From Myxococcales bacterium (GTDB taxonomy: Bacteria > Myxococcota > Myxococcia > Myxococcales > Myxococcaceae): 40,189 bases of DNA. Each line of letters begins with the position of its first letter. The stretch's first letter is position 1. The notes beneath the pieces are model-generated. The model was not told the DNA's origin and ran no database searches. It saw nothing but the letters and a program-made list of their open reading frames with translations. A program made the position numbers and the translations under genes. The DNA lies in the NCBI GenBank assembly GCA_016191815.1, contig JACPVI010000001.1, positions 1 to 40,189 of the forward strand. Reading direction: 5' to 3'. This document shows, in pieces, positions 8,204 to 16,759 of this stretch.

Positions 8204-8938
8204 CTAGGCCACCTCGAGGTTGAAGGCGTCGAAGGCCAGGCCCTCGTCGCCGTAGTCCACCACCAGCTCCACCTGGTAGAGGCCGGGCTCGGAAGGGAGC
8301 CGCCAGAGCACGCGGTCCCCGTCGCGGGACAGCTCGCCGGCGGTGGCCGCCCACTCCATCTTGCGCGAGCCCTGGAAGGCGGTGCGCGCTTCGAGCACCA
8401 CCTCCTGGCCCCGGCGCTGCACCAGGGCGATGGTCGCCTGGTGGGGGACGCCCAGCGGCAAGCCCTCGCCGCGCATCGCCACCTGCACCGTGTTGCCGCT
8501 CAAGGTGAAGCTGAAGGTCCGGCGGAAGGTGCAGCTCGAGCCGCGCGCGTCCCCCAGGGTGCCTTCGGCGGTGAAGGAGCCACTCGCCGCGCCGCCGTCG
8601 GCCGCCCCCCCATCCGAGGTCGGCAGGTCCAAGGTGACCACCAGGTTTCCGGAGGAGGTGTCTACCGTGCGCAGGGTGGCGCCCTGCACGTTGGTGACGG
8701 TGGCGCCGGCGAGGACTTGAGCGCTGAACTGTTGGTCGAAGATGGTGATGGTGAGCGTGTTGCCGCTAAAAATACCGTTCGCGCCCAAGCTCTGGCCGCC
8801 ATCCACCTTCCCGCACTCCAGGGGTGGCGGCGCTGGGTCCACGGCGCCGACGCAAAGGCAATTGGTGAGGCCGGCGCTCGCCACCGCGAGGCTCACTCCT
8901 CCGGCCAGCTTCTTCGAGACGTCCTTGATGATTCCCAT
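8204..8938 (-). CDS. Exported-looking Ig-like protein of the radical SAM operon
   Basis: The 244-residue product starts MGIIKDVSKKLAGGVSLAVA, a basic stretch followed by a short hydrophobic segment, then Cys27 and Cys29 in TNCLCVG. The LTNC is a poor lipobox because Asn precedes Cys, so lipidation is doubtful. Residues about 50-160 are Thr/Val/Gly-rich beta strands interrupted by a low-complexity SDGGAADGGAASG linker. The end (LPSEPGLYQVELVVDYGDEG and on to LEVA) looks like an Ig/PKD-type beta sandwich. Four Cys residues are visible. The ATG at 8938 is 3 nt after the radical SAM stop, so it is strictly co-translated. It may be the substrate of the enzyme or a surface partner; neither is shown. 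Confidence 0.6.
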   Translation of the reverse strand: MGIIKDVSKKLAGGVSLAVASAGLTNCLCVGAVDPAPPPLECGKVDGGQSLGANGIFSGNTLTITIFDQQFSAQVLAGATVTNVQGATLRTVDTSSGNLVVTLDLPTSDGGAADGGAASGSFTAEGTLGDARGSSCTFRRTFSFTLSGNTVQVAMRGEGLPLGVPHQATIALVQRRGQEVVLEARTAFQGSRKMEWAATAGELSRDGDRVLWRLPSEPGLYQVELVVDYGDEGLAFDAFNLEVA

Positions 8939-8941
8939 GGT

Positions 8942-10630
8942 TCAACCCCCTCGGTTCTCCGGCGGCCCCGGCAACCGCTCGGTCAGCGACTGTACACCGA
9001 CGGCGCTCCCCGTCGCTGCCTCGGGCGCCAACCCGTTTCCCAGCGGCTCGGCGGAAGAGAGGCCCGCCGAGCTGCGAATTCGGGCCTCCATCTCGCGGCG
9101 GAGCGCCTTCACCTCGGAGAGGAGCCGGAGGTCGGCGCGGGCGATCTCCCGGGCCAAGGCGAGGGTGAAGGCCTTGCTGGCCCCCGCGTCGCGCAGGTCC
9201 GCTTCCCGGACGAAGGAGAGAGCCTCGCGCATTCTCCGCACGCTGTCCTCCCCGGCGGCGCGGGAGAAGGCCGCCATCCTCCGGTGCCATTCCGGGTCCC
9301 AGCAGTCGGGGTAGAAGCGTCTCACCACCTCGTTGTCGAAGCGGACGCCCATGTTCAGGTTGGCGATGCCGTCGGCCTTGAAGTTGCGGGGGGCGAAGGC
9401 GGTGGAGGCGATGCGGAAGAGCAGCTCCACCCTCTCGTCACGCATCTGGTAGCTCCAGGCCAGGTAGTCGCCCTGGAGCCGGCCCTCCGACTCGAGCATC
9501 GACTTGAGAGGAGTGCCGGCGTACACCTCGGCGCGGCAGAAGTTGAAGGGGACCTCGGCGAACTCCTCCAGGAAGTCGAGGTTCTTCTCCACGCCTCCCA
9601 AGGTCGCCTCCGGGTCGAACAGGAGCAGGTTGAAGGAGGCGTAGACGTCCAGCTCGCGCAACAGCCGCATCGCCCGGCGGTTGTCCTCGGGGCTGATCCG
9701 CCGGTTGAGGCTGACGATGCCCTCCTCGGAGTTGGTCTCGATGCCCACGTAGGCGCGAATCATCCCCATCGACTTGAGCAGGCCGAACAGCTCCGGCTGG
9801 GCGTCGTCGGGCCGGCACTTGATCACCAGGGCCAGGTCCTCGAGGCCCTCTCGGCGCAGCAATTCCTGGAGCCGGCGGTAGCGCTGGAGGTTCTTCTCCG
9901 GGCTGGGCACGAAGAAGTTGTCGTCGTGGAAGATGAACAGTCTGATGCCGCGGCGCTCGCGTTCCTCCTTCATCTCGCGGGCGATGCTCTCGGGCGAGCG
10001 CATGCGGTAGCGGGCGCCCTGGGCTGCCAGGGAGTAGGCGTGGATGCAGCAGAAGGAGCAGTCGGCGTAGCAGCCGCGGCTCCCGAGGATGGGCGCGCAC
10101 CTCACCCCGAGGATGTCGAGCGGCGTGGTGCGGCGGACGGGCATGGGCAGCCGGTCCAGCTCTCCCAGCGCGCGGCGGGGGCCGACCGACACCCCGTCGA
10201 CGAAGCGCACTACCAGCCCGGGCAGCGCCGGGACCTCCTTCCCCTCGCGGAGCACCGCGCACAGCTCGCGCAGGGTGTCCTCGCCCTCGTGGCGCGCCAC
10301 CGAGTCCACCGCCGGGAAGTCCCGCAGGATGGCCTCGTACTCGAAGGTGGCGAAGTGCCCGCCGGCGCAGACGTGGCCGCGGTATCCGCGCTCGCGAAGC
10401 TCGCCGGCGAGGCCCAACAGCTCCTTGGCCCGATGCTGGAAGGGCATCGAGATGCCGACCGCCAGCGGCGCCGAGGCGATCACCGCATCGGCGGCGATCC
10501 TCCGCTGATCAGGCCCATTGAAGGGCACCAGCACCGCCTCGAAGCCGTCGGCCTCGAGGGCGGCGGCGAGGTAGCGCAAGGAAAGGTTCTCCTCGAACTC
10601 GGCGCCCACGAGCGCCACGAGCGGCCGCAT
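8942..10630 (-). CDS. B12-binding-domain radical SAM enzyme
   Basis: The 562-residue protein has an N-terminal cobalamin-binding Rossmann domain (1-130: LVALVGAEFEENLSLRYLAA, VGISMPFQHRAKEL, VCAGGHFAT, HEGEDTLREL). A radical SAM barrel follows with the [4Fe-4S] motif GCYADCSFC (Cys187, Cys191, Cys194), then GIRLFIFHDDNFF and IRAYVGIETNSEEG typical of this class. The final 80 residues or so are helical and specific to this protein. Such enzymes do methylations or other radical chemistry on peptides, lipids or natural products. The ATG at 10630 has GAGGTGAGGC upstream. It leads a five-gene operon with 3 nt, 7 nt and overlapping junctions. The class is secure; the reaction is unknown. Confidence 0.9.
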   Translation of the reverse strand: MRPLVALVGAEFEENLSLRYLAAALEADGFEAVLVPFNGPDQRRIAADAVIASAPLAVGISMPFQHRAKELLGLAGELRERGYRGHVCAGGHFATFEYEAILRDFPAVDSVARHEGEDTLRELCAVLREGKEVPALPGLVVRFVDGVSVGPRRALGELDRLPMPVRRTTPLDILGVRCAPILGSRGCYADCSFCCIHAYSLAAQGARYRMRSPESIAREMKEERERRGIRLFIFHDDNFFVPSPEKNLQRYRRLQELLRREGLEDLALVIKCRPDDAQPELFGLLKSMGMIRAYVGIETNSEEGIVSLNRRISPEDNRRAMRLLRELDVYASFNLLLFDPEATLGGVEKNLDFLEEFAEVPFNFCRAEVYAGTPLKSMLESEGRLQGDYLAWSYQMRDERVELLFRIASTAFAPRNFKADGIANLNMGVRFDNEVVRRFYPDCWDPEWHRRMAAFSRAAGEDSVRRMREALSFVREADLRDAGASKAFTLALAREIARADLRLLSEVKALRREMEARIRSSAGLSSAEPLGNGLAPEAATGSAVGVQSLTERLPGPPENRGG

Positions 10631-10653
10631 GCCTCACCTCGGGAAAGGCGGGC

Positions 10654-10683
10654 ATTACACTCTCCTCGCGGCGGCCGCGGCAA
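10654..10683 (-). promoter_or_regulatory. Possible promoter of the radical SAM operon
   Basis: On the minus strand TTGCCG (10683-10678) and TGTAAT (10659-10654) are separated by 18 nt, with the ATG at 10630 about 24 nt after the -10 box. This is a moderate sigma-70-like match found by eye, in the divergent gap between the operon and the EF-hand gene. Confidence 0.35.
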
Positions 10684-10778
10684 GCCGGAGGGGCCGCTGG
10701 ACCGACGCTCTCGAGCAGGTTCGCATCGGAAGGCGCACTTCGCCTATGCTGCCCGCCCACCAAACCGGAGGGAACCAC

Positions 10779-11174
10779 ATGGCACGCATCGCAAAGGCTG
10801 ACGTGAACCGCGCGCTGGAGATGGCGGCGAAGACTCTCGTTCGCATCGGCGGCGACGACGGCCGCATCTCGCGGACGGAAGTGAAGAACGCGCTCGCCAC
10901 CGATCGCGTGCCGCGCCGGCTGCACTCCTTGGTCGATATCTTCTTTAGGTTCGTGGACCACCGCGACTGGCGCGCCGGCGCCCAGGTGACACCGGGCGAC
11001 ATCAAGCGCGCGGTGGACTACGCGAAGAAGCACATGATTGCGAAGTACGACCTCAACGACAACGGGCTCTCGAAGGACGAGATCGCCAACATGTCCCTCA
11101 CCGGCAAGCGCGCGGTGGACGTGGCTCGGGCGCTCAAGTCCACGGCCACCGACAGCCCGCGCTTCGTGGAGTAG
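10779..11174 (+). CDS. Small EF-hand calcium-binding protein
   Basis: The 131-residue protein contains one good EF-hand loop, DLNDNGLSKDEI (about 89-100), with Asp/Asn/Asp at positions 1, 3 and 5, Gly at 6 and Glu at 12. A second, degenerate loop occurs near residue 26 (GGDDGRISRTEVKNAL). The paired-helix arrangement suggests a small cytoplasmic calcium sensor or buffer. The ATG at 10779 follows GGAGG by 7 nt; the longer frame from 10629 has no ribosome-binding site and would run across the divergent promoter region. It is followed within 17 nt by the 959-aa gene, so the two may be co-transcribed. Confidence 0.75.
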   Translation: MARIAKADVNRALEMAAKTLVRIGGDDGRISRTEVKNALATDRVPRRLHSLVDIFFRFVDHRDWRAGAQVTPGDIKRAVDYAKKHMIAKYDLNDNGLSKDEIANMSLTGKRAVDVARALKSTATDSPRFVE

Positions 11175-11191
11175 TCCCCTTCCCCGAGCGC

Positions 11192-14071
11192 GTGCGGAAA
11201 GGGCGAGCTTCCCTGCTCGAGCCCGCTGAGGCCCAGGCGGCGAAGGCCCGTCTCCCGGTGGGGCTCCGCTTCTGGCTGGAGGCCGAGCAGGGGCGAGTCA
11301 CGCGCGAGGTGGACGAGCGGCTGATCGACAAAGGCGACCTGGAAGCGGTCGACCCGCGCTTTCTTCCGGAGGGGGGAAGGGTCTTCCGCCTGCCGAGCCA
11401 CTGGGTGGACGTCCGAGAGCTGCACCTCACCGAGCTGGGGCTCTTGCGAGCTGGGCTGAGGCGCCGGCTTCTTCGGCGGACGAGTGCCGGGAAGCAGGTG
11501 CTCTTCCTCACGCATCCTCTCGCGCTGGCGAGGAGCCGGTTTCTCCAGGGAGCCGAGCCCGGCCCACCCCTGTACGCCGCAGCGACCGCGTCCACTCGCA
11601 CCGTGCTGGTCTGGAGCGAGAAGGGCGGGCCTCCTCCTTTCTTCGCCAAGCTGTCGATCGCCGGGGAATTCGCCGGCGCGAGCCGCGAGGTGTCCGCCAC
11701 CGAGGCGGCGACCTGCGTGGGAGTCTCGCGGCTACTTGGGGAAGTCCAGCGCGGCCGGGGCCTTGTGCTGCTCTTCGAGACGATGTCGGCGGTGCCCCGC
11801 GGTGAGGAGACGGGAGGCTTCATCGTCCGCGAGCTGCCGCCTTCCGTGCTCCGGGGCGGCTCGGTGCTGGTTCCGTGGTTCGCGCTCACCAACGCCTCGC
11901 GCGACGGCGGGGAGCCGATGCTCTGGGCGATGGCGCGCCGGTCGGGAGCGGCGCTTCTCCGCTTCGTGGGGGAGAGGCTCTTCCGGCCGTTCTTGCGCGC
12001 CTTCCTCGAGTCGGCGCTCTCCGAGGGCTGGGTGGCCGAGGTGCACGCGCAAAACCTCTTGGTGGAGCTGGATGCCCGCTTGGGGCCCACCGGCCGCTTT
12101 TTTCTCCGCGACGCGGAGGGCATCTACGCGGACCTCGCCTTCATCGAGCGGATCCACCCCTCCGGCGCGAAGGCGGTCCGTTCGCTCCCGTTCGTCCGAA
12201 ACCTCGCCGACGATTACGAGGAGCTCGAGCTGACGCGAGGGCTCGAGGCGAGCCTCCATGGGTACTTCCTCGGAGGGCCCATCTATCGCCTCGAGCGCTC
12301 CGCCCGCCCCCCGCTCGGGCGAGGCGCCTTCCGCCGCCTCTTCTTCGAGGAGTTGAAGGCCCGGATGCGGGCCGCCTCTGGCCGGGAAGTCCCGGGAGCG
12401 GCGCTGACTCCGGCGGGCTTTGCGGAATGGATTGAAGAAGAGCGGTTCCGCCGCTTGAAGAGGCCGCGGCTGCCAGGGGGGCTTTCGCGGTGGATTGAGC
12501 GCGAGCAGTCCACCAACCGGATGGAGCGCGATCCGCTGCTGTTCGCGCCGGTGGACTTCTCCGGGCTTCCCGAGAGGTTCCACCCTGCGAGCCGCCCGGT
12601 GTGGCGGCTCGAGTACCTGGCAATCCCGCGACGCCAGCTCGAGCTCACCGCCGGTCGCCTCCCGCGCGCGATTCGCCGGGGACTCTTCTTCCGCCGCGGC
12701 GGACGCGAGCACGTGCGCTTCTTTCTGCATCCGCTGATGAGGCAGCACCACCTCCTCGACGTGGCCGAGCACGGGCTGGAGCGCGGCACCTTCTGGGCCA
12801 CGCCCACCGCCTCGCTGCGCACCGTCGCCGTCTGGGACGCGGCCGATCCTTCCGTCCGCTTCGGGCTCAAGCTTTCGGTGGACGCGGAGATCCACGGAAT
12901 CAACCGGGTGGTGAAGGCGAGCAAGCTCGCGCGCGCCACCGCGGTGAGCGAGGCGTTCGACGCCATCCCAGGCCGGACTCGCCGCCGCCATGGCTTCGAG
13001 GTCTTGCGCGAGCCGCTGGCGCTGCGCACCGAGGATAAGGCCTTCGGCACCATCGTCCGCGAGCTTGCTCCTAGGATGGACCGGCTCGTGCCGGGTTTCT
13101 CGCTCTTCGCGGCGCCCGAGCGCGGGCGAGCTCCCCTGGCCATCGCGCTTGCCGGGCGCCGGGCCGGCGCGGAGGGGCTCGTCCGGTGGCTCGAGGCAAG
13201 GGTGCTCGGGCCGCTCGCGCGCGCCTGCGCGTACCTCATGTTCCAGGAAGGCCTCCTGGGCGACCTCCACCAGCAAAACGTGCTCTTCGAGCAGACGGGG
13301 AGTGGCGCGCTCTCGGGCAAGCTGGTGCTCAGGGACTTGGACTCCTTCAAGACAGACCTGGACCTGCGCTTCCGCAGAGGAAGGACGCTCCGGCCGTACG
13401 CCCGGCATCCGGGGCCGTCCGACGACTTGAAGCTGGACGAGGCGTTCCGGCACTACGACGAGGCCTGGGGGCGTGAGCTGCGGGCGGAGTGGGCCTTCCT
13501 CTGCCGGAGGCTCTTCGAGCAGTGGGCCTCGGTGCTCGGCGGACGCCGGGCGGTGCGCCGAGCCCTCGCCGGCGGCAGGCTATGGGCGGCGCTGGACCGG
13601 ACCTTCCTCGAGTCGGCCACGGAGCATCTGGGCGAGGAAGTCGTGCTGGCGGAGCTACGCCGAGTGCTGCAGGCGCGAAAAAACGCCGAGGCGCGCAGGC
13701 TCCACCGCTTGCTCGATACCCCCGAGGGCGCAAGTCTCGGCGCACGGGAGTTGTTGCGGAGAATCCCCTCGCCGCTGCTGGTGGACCCACGGACGCCGTC
13801 CCTGCCGCTCTACTCGGCAAACGCGATGGTACGCGCGTGGAAGCGCGTAGAGCCGGCTCCCTGCCGCGCGAGAGGCCCGCCAAGCTCGCGCCAGACGGAG
13901 TTGCGCCGCCGGTTTCTCACCCTTGCCTCGGAGGGGCGCTCGATTTTCGGCGGGCAGCCGCCCCCGGGGGCTCGCTTCACCGCGGCTGATGGAGTGCTGG
14001 TGGCGTGGGGAGCAGACGGCCGGCCGGCCGACTACGCGTTGAGTCAGACGAAGCCCTTGGCGCGAAGGTAG
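11192..14071 (+). CDS. Double-length IucA/IucC-like (NIS synthetase-type) protein
   Basis: This 959-residue protein consists of two related halves. Half one has HPLALARS (108-115), TASTRTVLVW (132-141), FAKLS (151-155), EVHAQNLL (283-290) and RDAEGIY (306-312). Half two has HPLMRQHH (513-520), TASLRTVAVW (539-548), LKLS (559-562), DLHQQNVL (691-698) and RDLDSF (714-719). The order HP..., S.RT, K.S, H.QN, RD is that of IucA/IucC siderophore synthetases, which adenylate a carboxylate and condense it with an amine or alcohol. The family call is inference from motif order, and no other siderophore gene is nearby. The GTG start at 11192 has a weak ribosome site, so the true start may be slightly downstream. 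The last 100 residues or so are basic and poorly conserved-looking. Confidence 0.6.
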   Translation: MRKGRASLLEPAEAQAAKARLPVGLRFWLEAEQGRVTREVDERLIDKGDLEAVDPRFLPEGGRVFRLPSHWVDVRELHLTELGLLRAGLRRRLLRRTSAGKQVLFLTHPLALARSRFLQGAEPGPPLYAAATASTRTVLVWSEKGGPPPFFAKLSIAGEFAGASREVSATEAATCVGVSRLLGEVQRGRGLVLLFETMSAVPRGEETGGFIVRELPPSVLRGGSVLVPWFALTNASRDGGEPMLWAMARRSGAALLRFVGERLFRPFLRAFLESALSEGWVAEVHAQNLLVELDARLGPTGRFFLRDAEGIYADLAFIERIHPSGAKAVRSLPFVRNLADDYEELELTRGLEASLHGYFLGGPIYRLERSARPPLGRGAFRRLFFEELKARMRAASGREVPGAALTPAGFAEWIEEERFRRLKRPRLPGGLSRWIEREQSTNRMERDPLLFAPVDFSGLPERFHPASRPVWRLEYLAIPRRQLELTAGRLPRAIRRGLFFRRGGREHVRFFLHPLMRQHHLLDVAEHGLERGTFWATPTASLRTVAVWDAADPSVRFGLKLSVDAEIHGINRVVKASKLARATAVSEAFDAIPGRTRRRHGFEVLREPLALRTEDKAFGTIVRELAPRMDRLVPGFSLFAAPERGRAPLAIALAGRRAGAEGLVRWLEARVLGPLARACAYLMFQEGLLGDLHQQNVLFEQTGSGALSGKLVLRDLDSFKTDLDLRFRRGRTLRPYARHPGPSDDLKLDEAFRHYDEAWGRELRAEWAFLCRRLFEQWASVLGGRRAVRRALAGGRLWAALDRTFLESATEHLGEEVVLAELRRVLQARKNAEARRLHRLLDTPEGASLGARELLRRIPSPLLVDPRTPSLPLYSANAMVRAWKRVEPAPCRARGPPSSRQTELRRRFLTLASEGRSIFGGQPPPGARFTAADGVLVAWGADGRPADYALSQTKPLARR

Positions 14072-14448
14072 CCCTCGATGGAGCTGATCAGCCGATCGGC
14101 TTCCGAGGCCAAGCGCCGGGCGCGCTCCTCGGTGACGTGCGCCTCGATGGAGTAGTCGGCGATGTCGCGCTCGCCTTCCAGCAACGCGTAGGCGGCCAGC
14201 GTCCAGTCCGGCAACAAGCCCGGGTGCACGAAGTGGATGTTGAGAAGGTGCTTCACCCCGCGATGCGTCTTCGGCTCGAGCCCTTCGCTGAAGAGCAGGC
14301 TGCGGGCGGCGTGCATGGCCGAGAAGTACAGACGCGCGGCGGCGCTGTCGTAGTCGCCCGCGACCACGTCCCTCTCCGCCGCTGCCCTCGATCGCCGGGA
14401 GCGATCGAGCTCGGACTCGATGTTCAGCCGTCGGTTGGCTTCGGTCAC
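14044..14448 (-). CDS. HEPN-domain protein, partner of MNT nucleotidyltransferase
   Basis: The 134-residue product has the HEPN helical-bundle signature: DRSRRSRAAAERDVVAGDYD, then AAARLYFSAMHAARSLLFSE, and later KHLLNIHFVHPGLLPDW and ERARRLASEADRLISSIEGY. HEPN proteins in such pairs are RNases or toxins; an Arg and a His lie six residues apart in RLYFSAMH, compatible with the HEPN Rx4-6H motif. The GTG start at 14448 is chosen because it overlaps the upstream stop as GTGA. It forms a two-gene toxin-antitoxin module with the MNT gene. The end overlaps the convergent 959-aa gene by 28 nt. Confidence 0.8.
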   Translation of the reverse strand: MTEANRRLNIESELDRSRRSRAAAERDVVAGDYDSAAARLYFSAMHAARSLLFSEGLEPKTHRGVKHLLNIHFVHPGLLPDWTLAAYALLEGERDIADYSIEAHVTEERARRLASEADRLISSIEGYLRAKGFV

Positions 14449-14816
14449 AGTACGATTCCCTCGGCGTCTAGGTCTTTGGGGAACCGTCGCTCTCGCCGGA
14501 TCAGCTCCTTGTACTGCGCAGTGGTCATCACCACGGGGGCAATCGGTTCGAAGCCCCGCTCGCGCCACAGGGCCGAGAGCAACTCCCAGACGGCGTTGCG
14601 ATCCGCGCCGACCGCCTGCTCATCGGAGCGAAGCAGAACCAACACGTCAATGTCCGACTCCTCGCCCGCGTCGCCTCTGGCCCGGGAGCCGAAAAGGACT
14701 GCGCGCTCCAGGCGGGGGCCAAAATGCTGCTTGAGGCGGCCGACATACTCCGCGAGCGCTGAGCGCTGAGCCGGGGTCAGGGTCAGGCCGAGAATCTGCG
14801 GGTCCTTGAGCGCCAT
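14445..14816 (-). CDS. MNT-type nucleotidyltransferase (antitoxin of HEPN/MNT module)
   Basis: The 123-residue protein carries the minimal nucleotidyltransferase signature GSRARGDAGEESDIDVLVLL (GS at 43-44, catalytic Asp55 and Asp57). Proteins of this type AMPylate and neutralise a HEPN partner in characterised modules. The ATG at 14816 gives a protein starting MALKDPQILG, the usual family length; the upstream frame is not protein-like. Its stop overlaps the HEPN start by 4 nt. There is no signal or membrane segment. Confidence 0.82.
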   Translation of the reverse strand: MALKDPQILGLTLTPAQRSALAEYVGRLKQHFGPRLERAVLFGSRARGDAGEESDIDVLVLLRSDEQAVGADRNAVWELLSALWRERGFEPIAPVVMTTAQYKELIRRERRFPKDLDAEGIVL

Positions 14817-14975
14817 GCGTCGAGTTTGGCGCCAGGCCAACAGTCCAGCAAGCTGCCCCTTGGGACCGACTGTGTCTCGAATCGGGGCCGCGGCGTTGGG
14901 TCGAGGCTCACCGACGCACGCGGGTTGACCCGAGCTTGCCCCTTCGCCGAGGATGCGCGCGAACAAGGAGGGGCC

Positions 14976-16679
14976 ATGCCGCCCAGGATTAGTCCAGACC
15001 CGGATCCCGCTCGCCGCCTGCAGCAGCTCGAGACCACCTTTCGGAGCGCGATCCGGAACAACAACGTCTCGGACGCCGAGGTCCGCACCCTCTGGTCCCT
15101 GGCCCTCACCCTGGAGGACAAGGCCAAGCTCAAGAGCCTCTTCGACGAAGCGAAGGCCTCCAACCCACAGCTCAAGGTGGCGTCGCGGCTTTCCGCCCTC
15201 TTGGGCGAGAGCGGCCCGGTGAGCGCCGCGGGGAGGATTGACCTGAGGCCCGTTTCGCCCTCCGGTTACAAGGCGGACATGGCGAAGCTCAACGCCCTCT
15301 TTCCCGGCCAGCCGCCGATGCGGACCATCGAAGACGCCTTCACCGCCATCGTGGACCTAGGCGAGCGCAAGCTCCCCGCGCCGACCCACCTGTTTCCGGG
15401 CAAGCCGGTCAACGTCGTCCCCTACTCCAACGAGAACGGCGGAGTGGACGCCGCCGGGAAGGCAGTCCCCCGGGGCGACGCGGAGATCGCCAAGCTCTTC
15501 CAGCCGGGAGAGATCGGCTTCGCCATCAAGCACCACCGGCCGGAGCACCGGACCCTCTCCGGAGCTGGCGCCAACGACAAGGAAGCGCTGAAGTTGCAGG
15601 ACACGCACATCGAGATCGTGGTCGGAACCGAGGAGAAGGCCCGTGACGGCAGCACCGTGCGGGGGGCAGTCACGGTCAACAACCCGCAGTCCTACGAGAA
15701 CGGCCAGTTCGGGACGCCCAGCTACCCGATGATCTTCGTGCGGCCGAAGTTCCCCGACTACCTGAGCGCCGACCAGGTGAAGGCCTTCCACGACAACATC
15801 CGCACCATGCTGGTCGGCTTCAACACGGTGACCGTCTTCCCCGGCGATTACAACGGAGGAGATCCGCTCGGGGCGCGCTCGCCCGGCGAGGTGAAGACCC
15901 TGGTGGAGAACATGATCCGCGCCGCCACCGGCGACGCCCAGGCCAAGGCCTTCTTCGACAAGCCGGAGAACAAGGTCTACTGCGCCGAGCTGGCCCACCT
16001 CTCCACCACCGCCGGGGTGCTCTTCCCGCTCAACAAGGCCACCTGGGCACCGATCGTCGGCGGGGAGGTCTGGTCGAAGTTCGAGGCCCAAATCGCCAAG
16101 CACAACTCCGGCGACGCCGGCGCCTTCACCCGCGCCAACTCCAATCCCAACGTCGGGAAGATCTCCCTCAAGCTCGCCCCCGACAGCCTCCGGCCGATGA
16201 CCGAGTACGCCCCGCCGATGGCGCGCGAGGGGCTAAAGGACAAGCTGGCCTTCCAGCCGATGACGATGAGCGACATCGTCGAGGAGTTCATGCGCACTCA
16301 CATCCCCCGCGAGCAGTTGGGCGAGGCGCTGGCCCCGGCTCAGGCGGCGCTGCTCGAGAAGATGAAGCCCGGCCTGCTCGAGGCGATGGGGATGGACAGC
16401 TTGCCGGCGAGCGATCCCCGCCGGGCGGCGGTGGAAGGCCTCTTCGGCCAGATGGTCCAGACAGTGGGCCGGCAGCACGGCAGCTACTCCGAGTTCCGCG
16501 CCGCGATCGCCCCGCTCCTGGAGCAGGCGCGGCAGGTGACCGGGCCGCGCGGCGACGGCAAGGGCCTCTTCACGCCGCCCTCGCTCTTCCACGTCATCGC
16601 CCAGGGCAAGCACCCCGGAGGGCTGATCGGCCTCGAGTACCTGGGCCACGGCCTGCACTACTCGGTGGTGAACCAGTAG
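14976..16679 (+). CDS. Putative permuted papain-fold (YiiX/NlpC-P60-like) hydrolase
   Basis: This 567-residue protein begins at the ATG at 14976, preceded by AAGGAGGGG; the longer frame to 14826 lacks a site. There is no clear signal peptide. The order GEIGFAIKHHRPEH (179-191), DTHIEIVVG (209-217) and VYCAELAHLST (334-344) resembles permuted papain-like amidases, where a His strand precedes a C-[SA]-E-L motif; His211 and Cys336 would be the catalytic pair. An unusually long insertion of about 120 residues separates them. The N-terminal 100 residues are helical, and the C-terminal 150 or so (MTMSDIVEEFMRTHIPREQL and onward) form another helical domain. The substrate could be a peptide, cell wall or acyl group. 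Medium-low confidence in the family, high that it is a gene. Confidence 0.55.
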   Translation: MPPRISPDPDPARRLQQLETTFRSAIRNNNVSDAEVRTLWSLALTLEDKAKLKSLFDEAKASNPQLKVASRLSALLGESGPVSAAGRIDLRPVSPSGYKADMAKLNALFPGQPPMRTIEDAFTAIVDLGERKLPAPTHLFPGKPVNVVPYSNENGGVDAAGKAVPRGDAEIAKLFQPGEIGFAIKHHRPEHRTLSGAGANDKEALKLQDTHIEIVVGTEEKARDGSTVRGAVTVNNPQSYENGQFGTPSYPMIFVRPKFPDYLSADQVKAFHDNIRTMLVGFNTVTVFPGDYNGGDPLGARSPGEVKTLVENMIRAATGDAQAKAFFDKPENKVYCAELAHLSTTAGVLFPLNKATWAPIVGGEVWSKFEAQIAKHNSGDAGAFTRANSNPNVGKISLKLAPDSLRPMTEYAPPMAREGLKDKLAFQPMTMSDIVEEFMRTHIPREQLGEALAPAQAALLEKMKPGLLEAMGMDSLPASDPRRAAVEGLFGQMVQTVGRQHGSYSEFRAAIAPLLEQARQVTGPRGDGKGLFTPPSLFHVIAQGKHPGGLIGLEYLGHGLHYSVVNQ

Positions 16680-16759
16680 CCAGGCGCGAGGCACTCGCCG
16701 AACAGGCTCTCAGCGACGGCGGAGCGAGCGGGCACCTTCTTCCCGGGCACAGGTGGGGT

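Noticed and set aside
8850-8870. Lipoprotein signal in the 244-aa protein (LTNC)
   Set aside because: Asn directly before Cys is not accepted in normal lipoboxes; reported only as an exported-looking protein.
7919-10801. 960-codon plus-strand open frame across the radical SAM operon
   Set aside because: His/Gly/Ala/Glu-rich low-information translation antisense to well-supported genes; a typical high-GC shadow.
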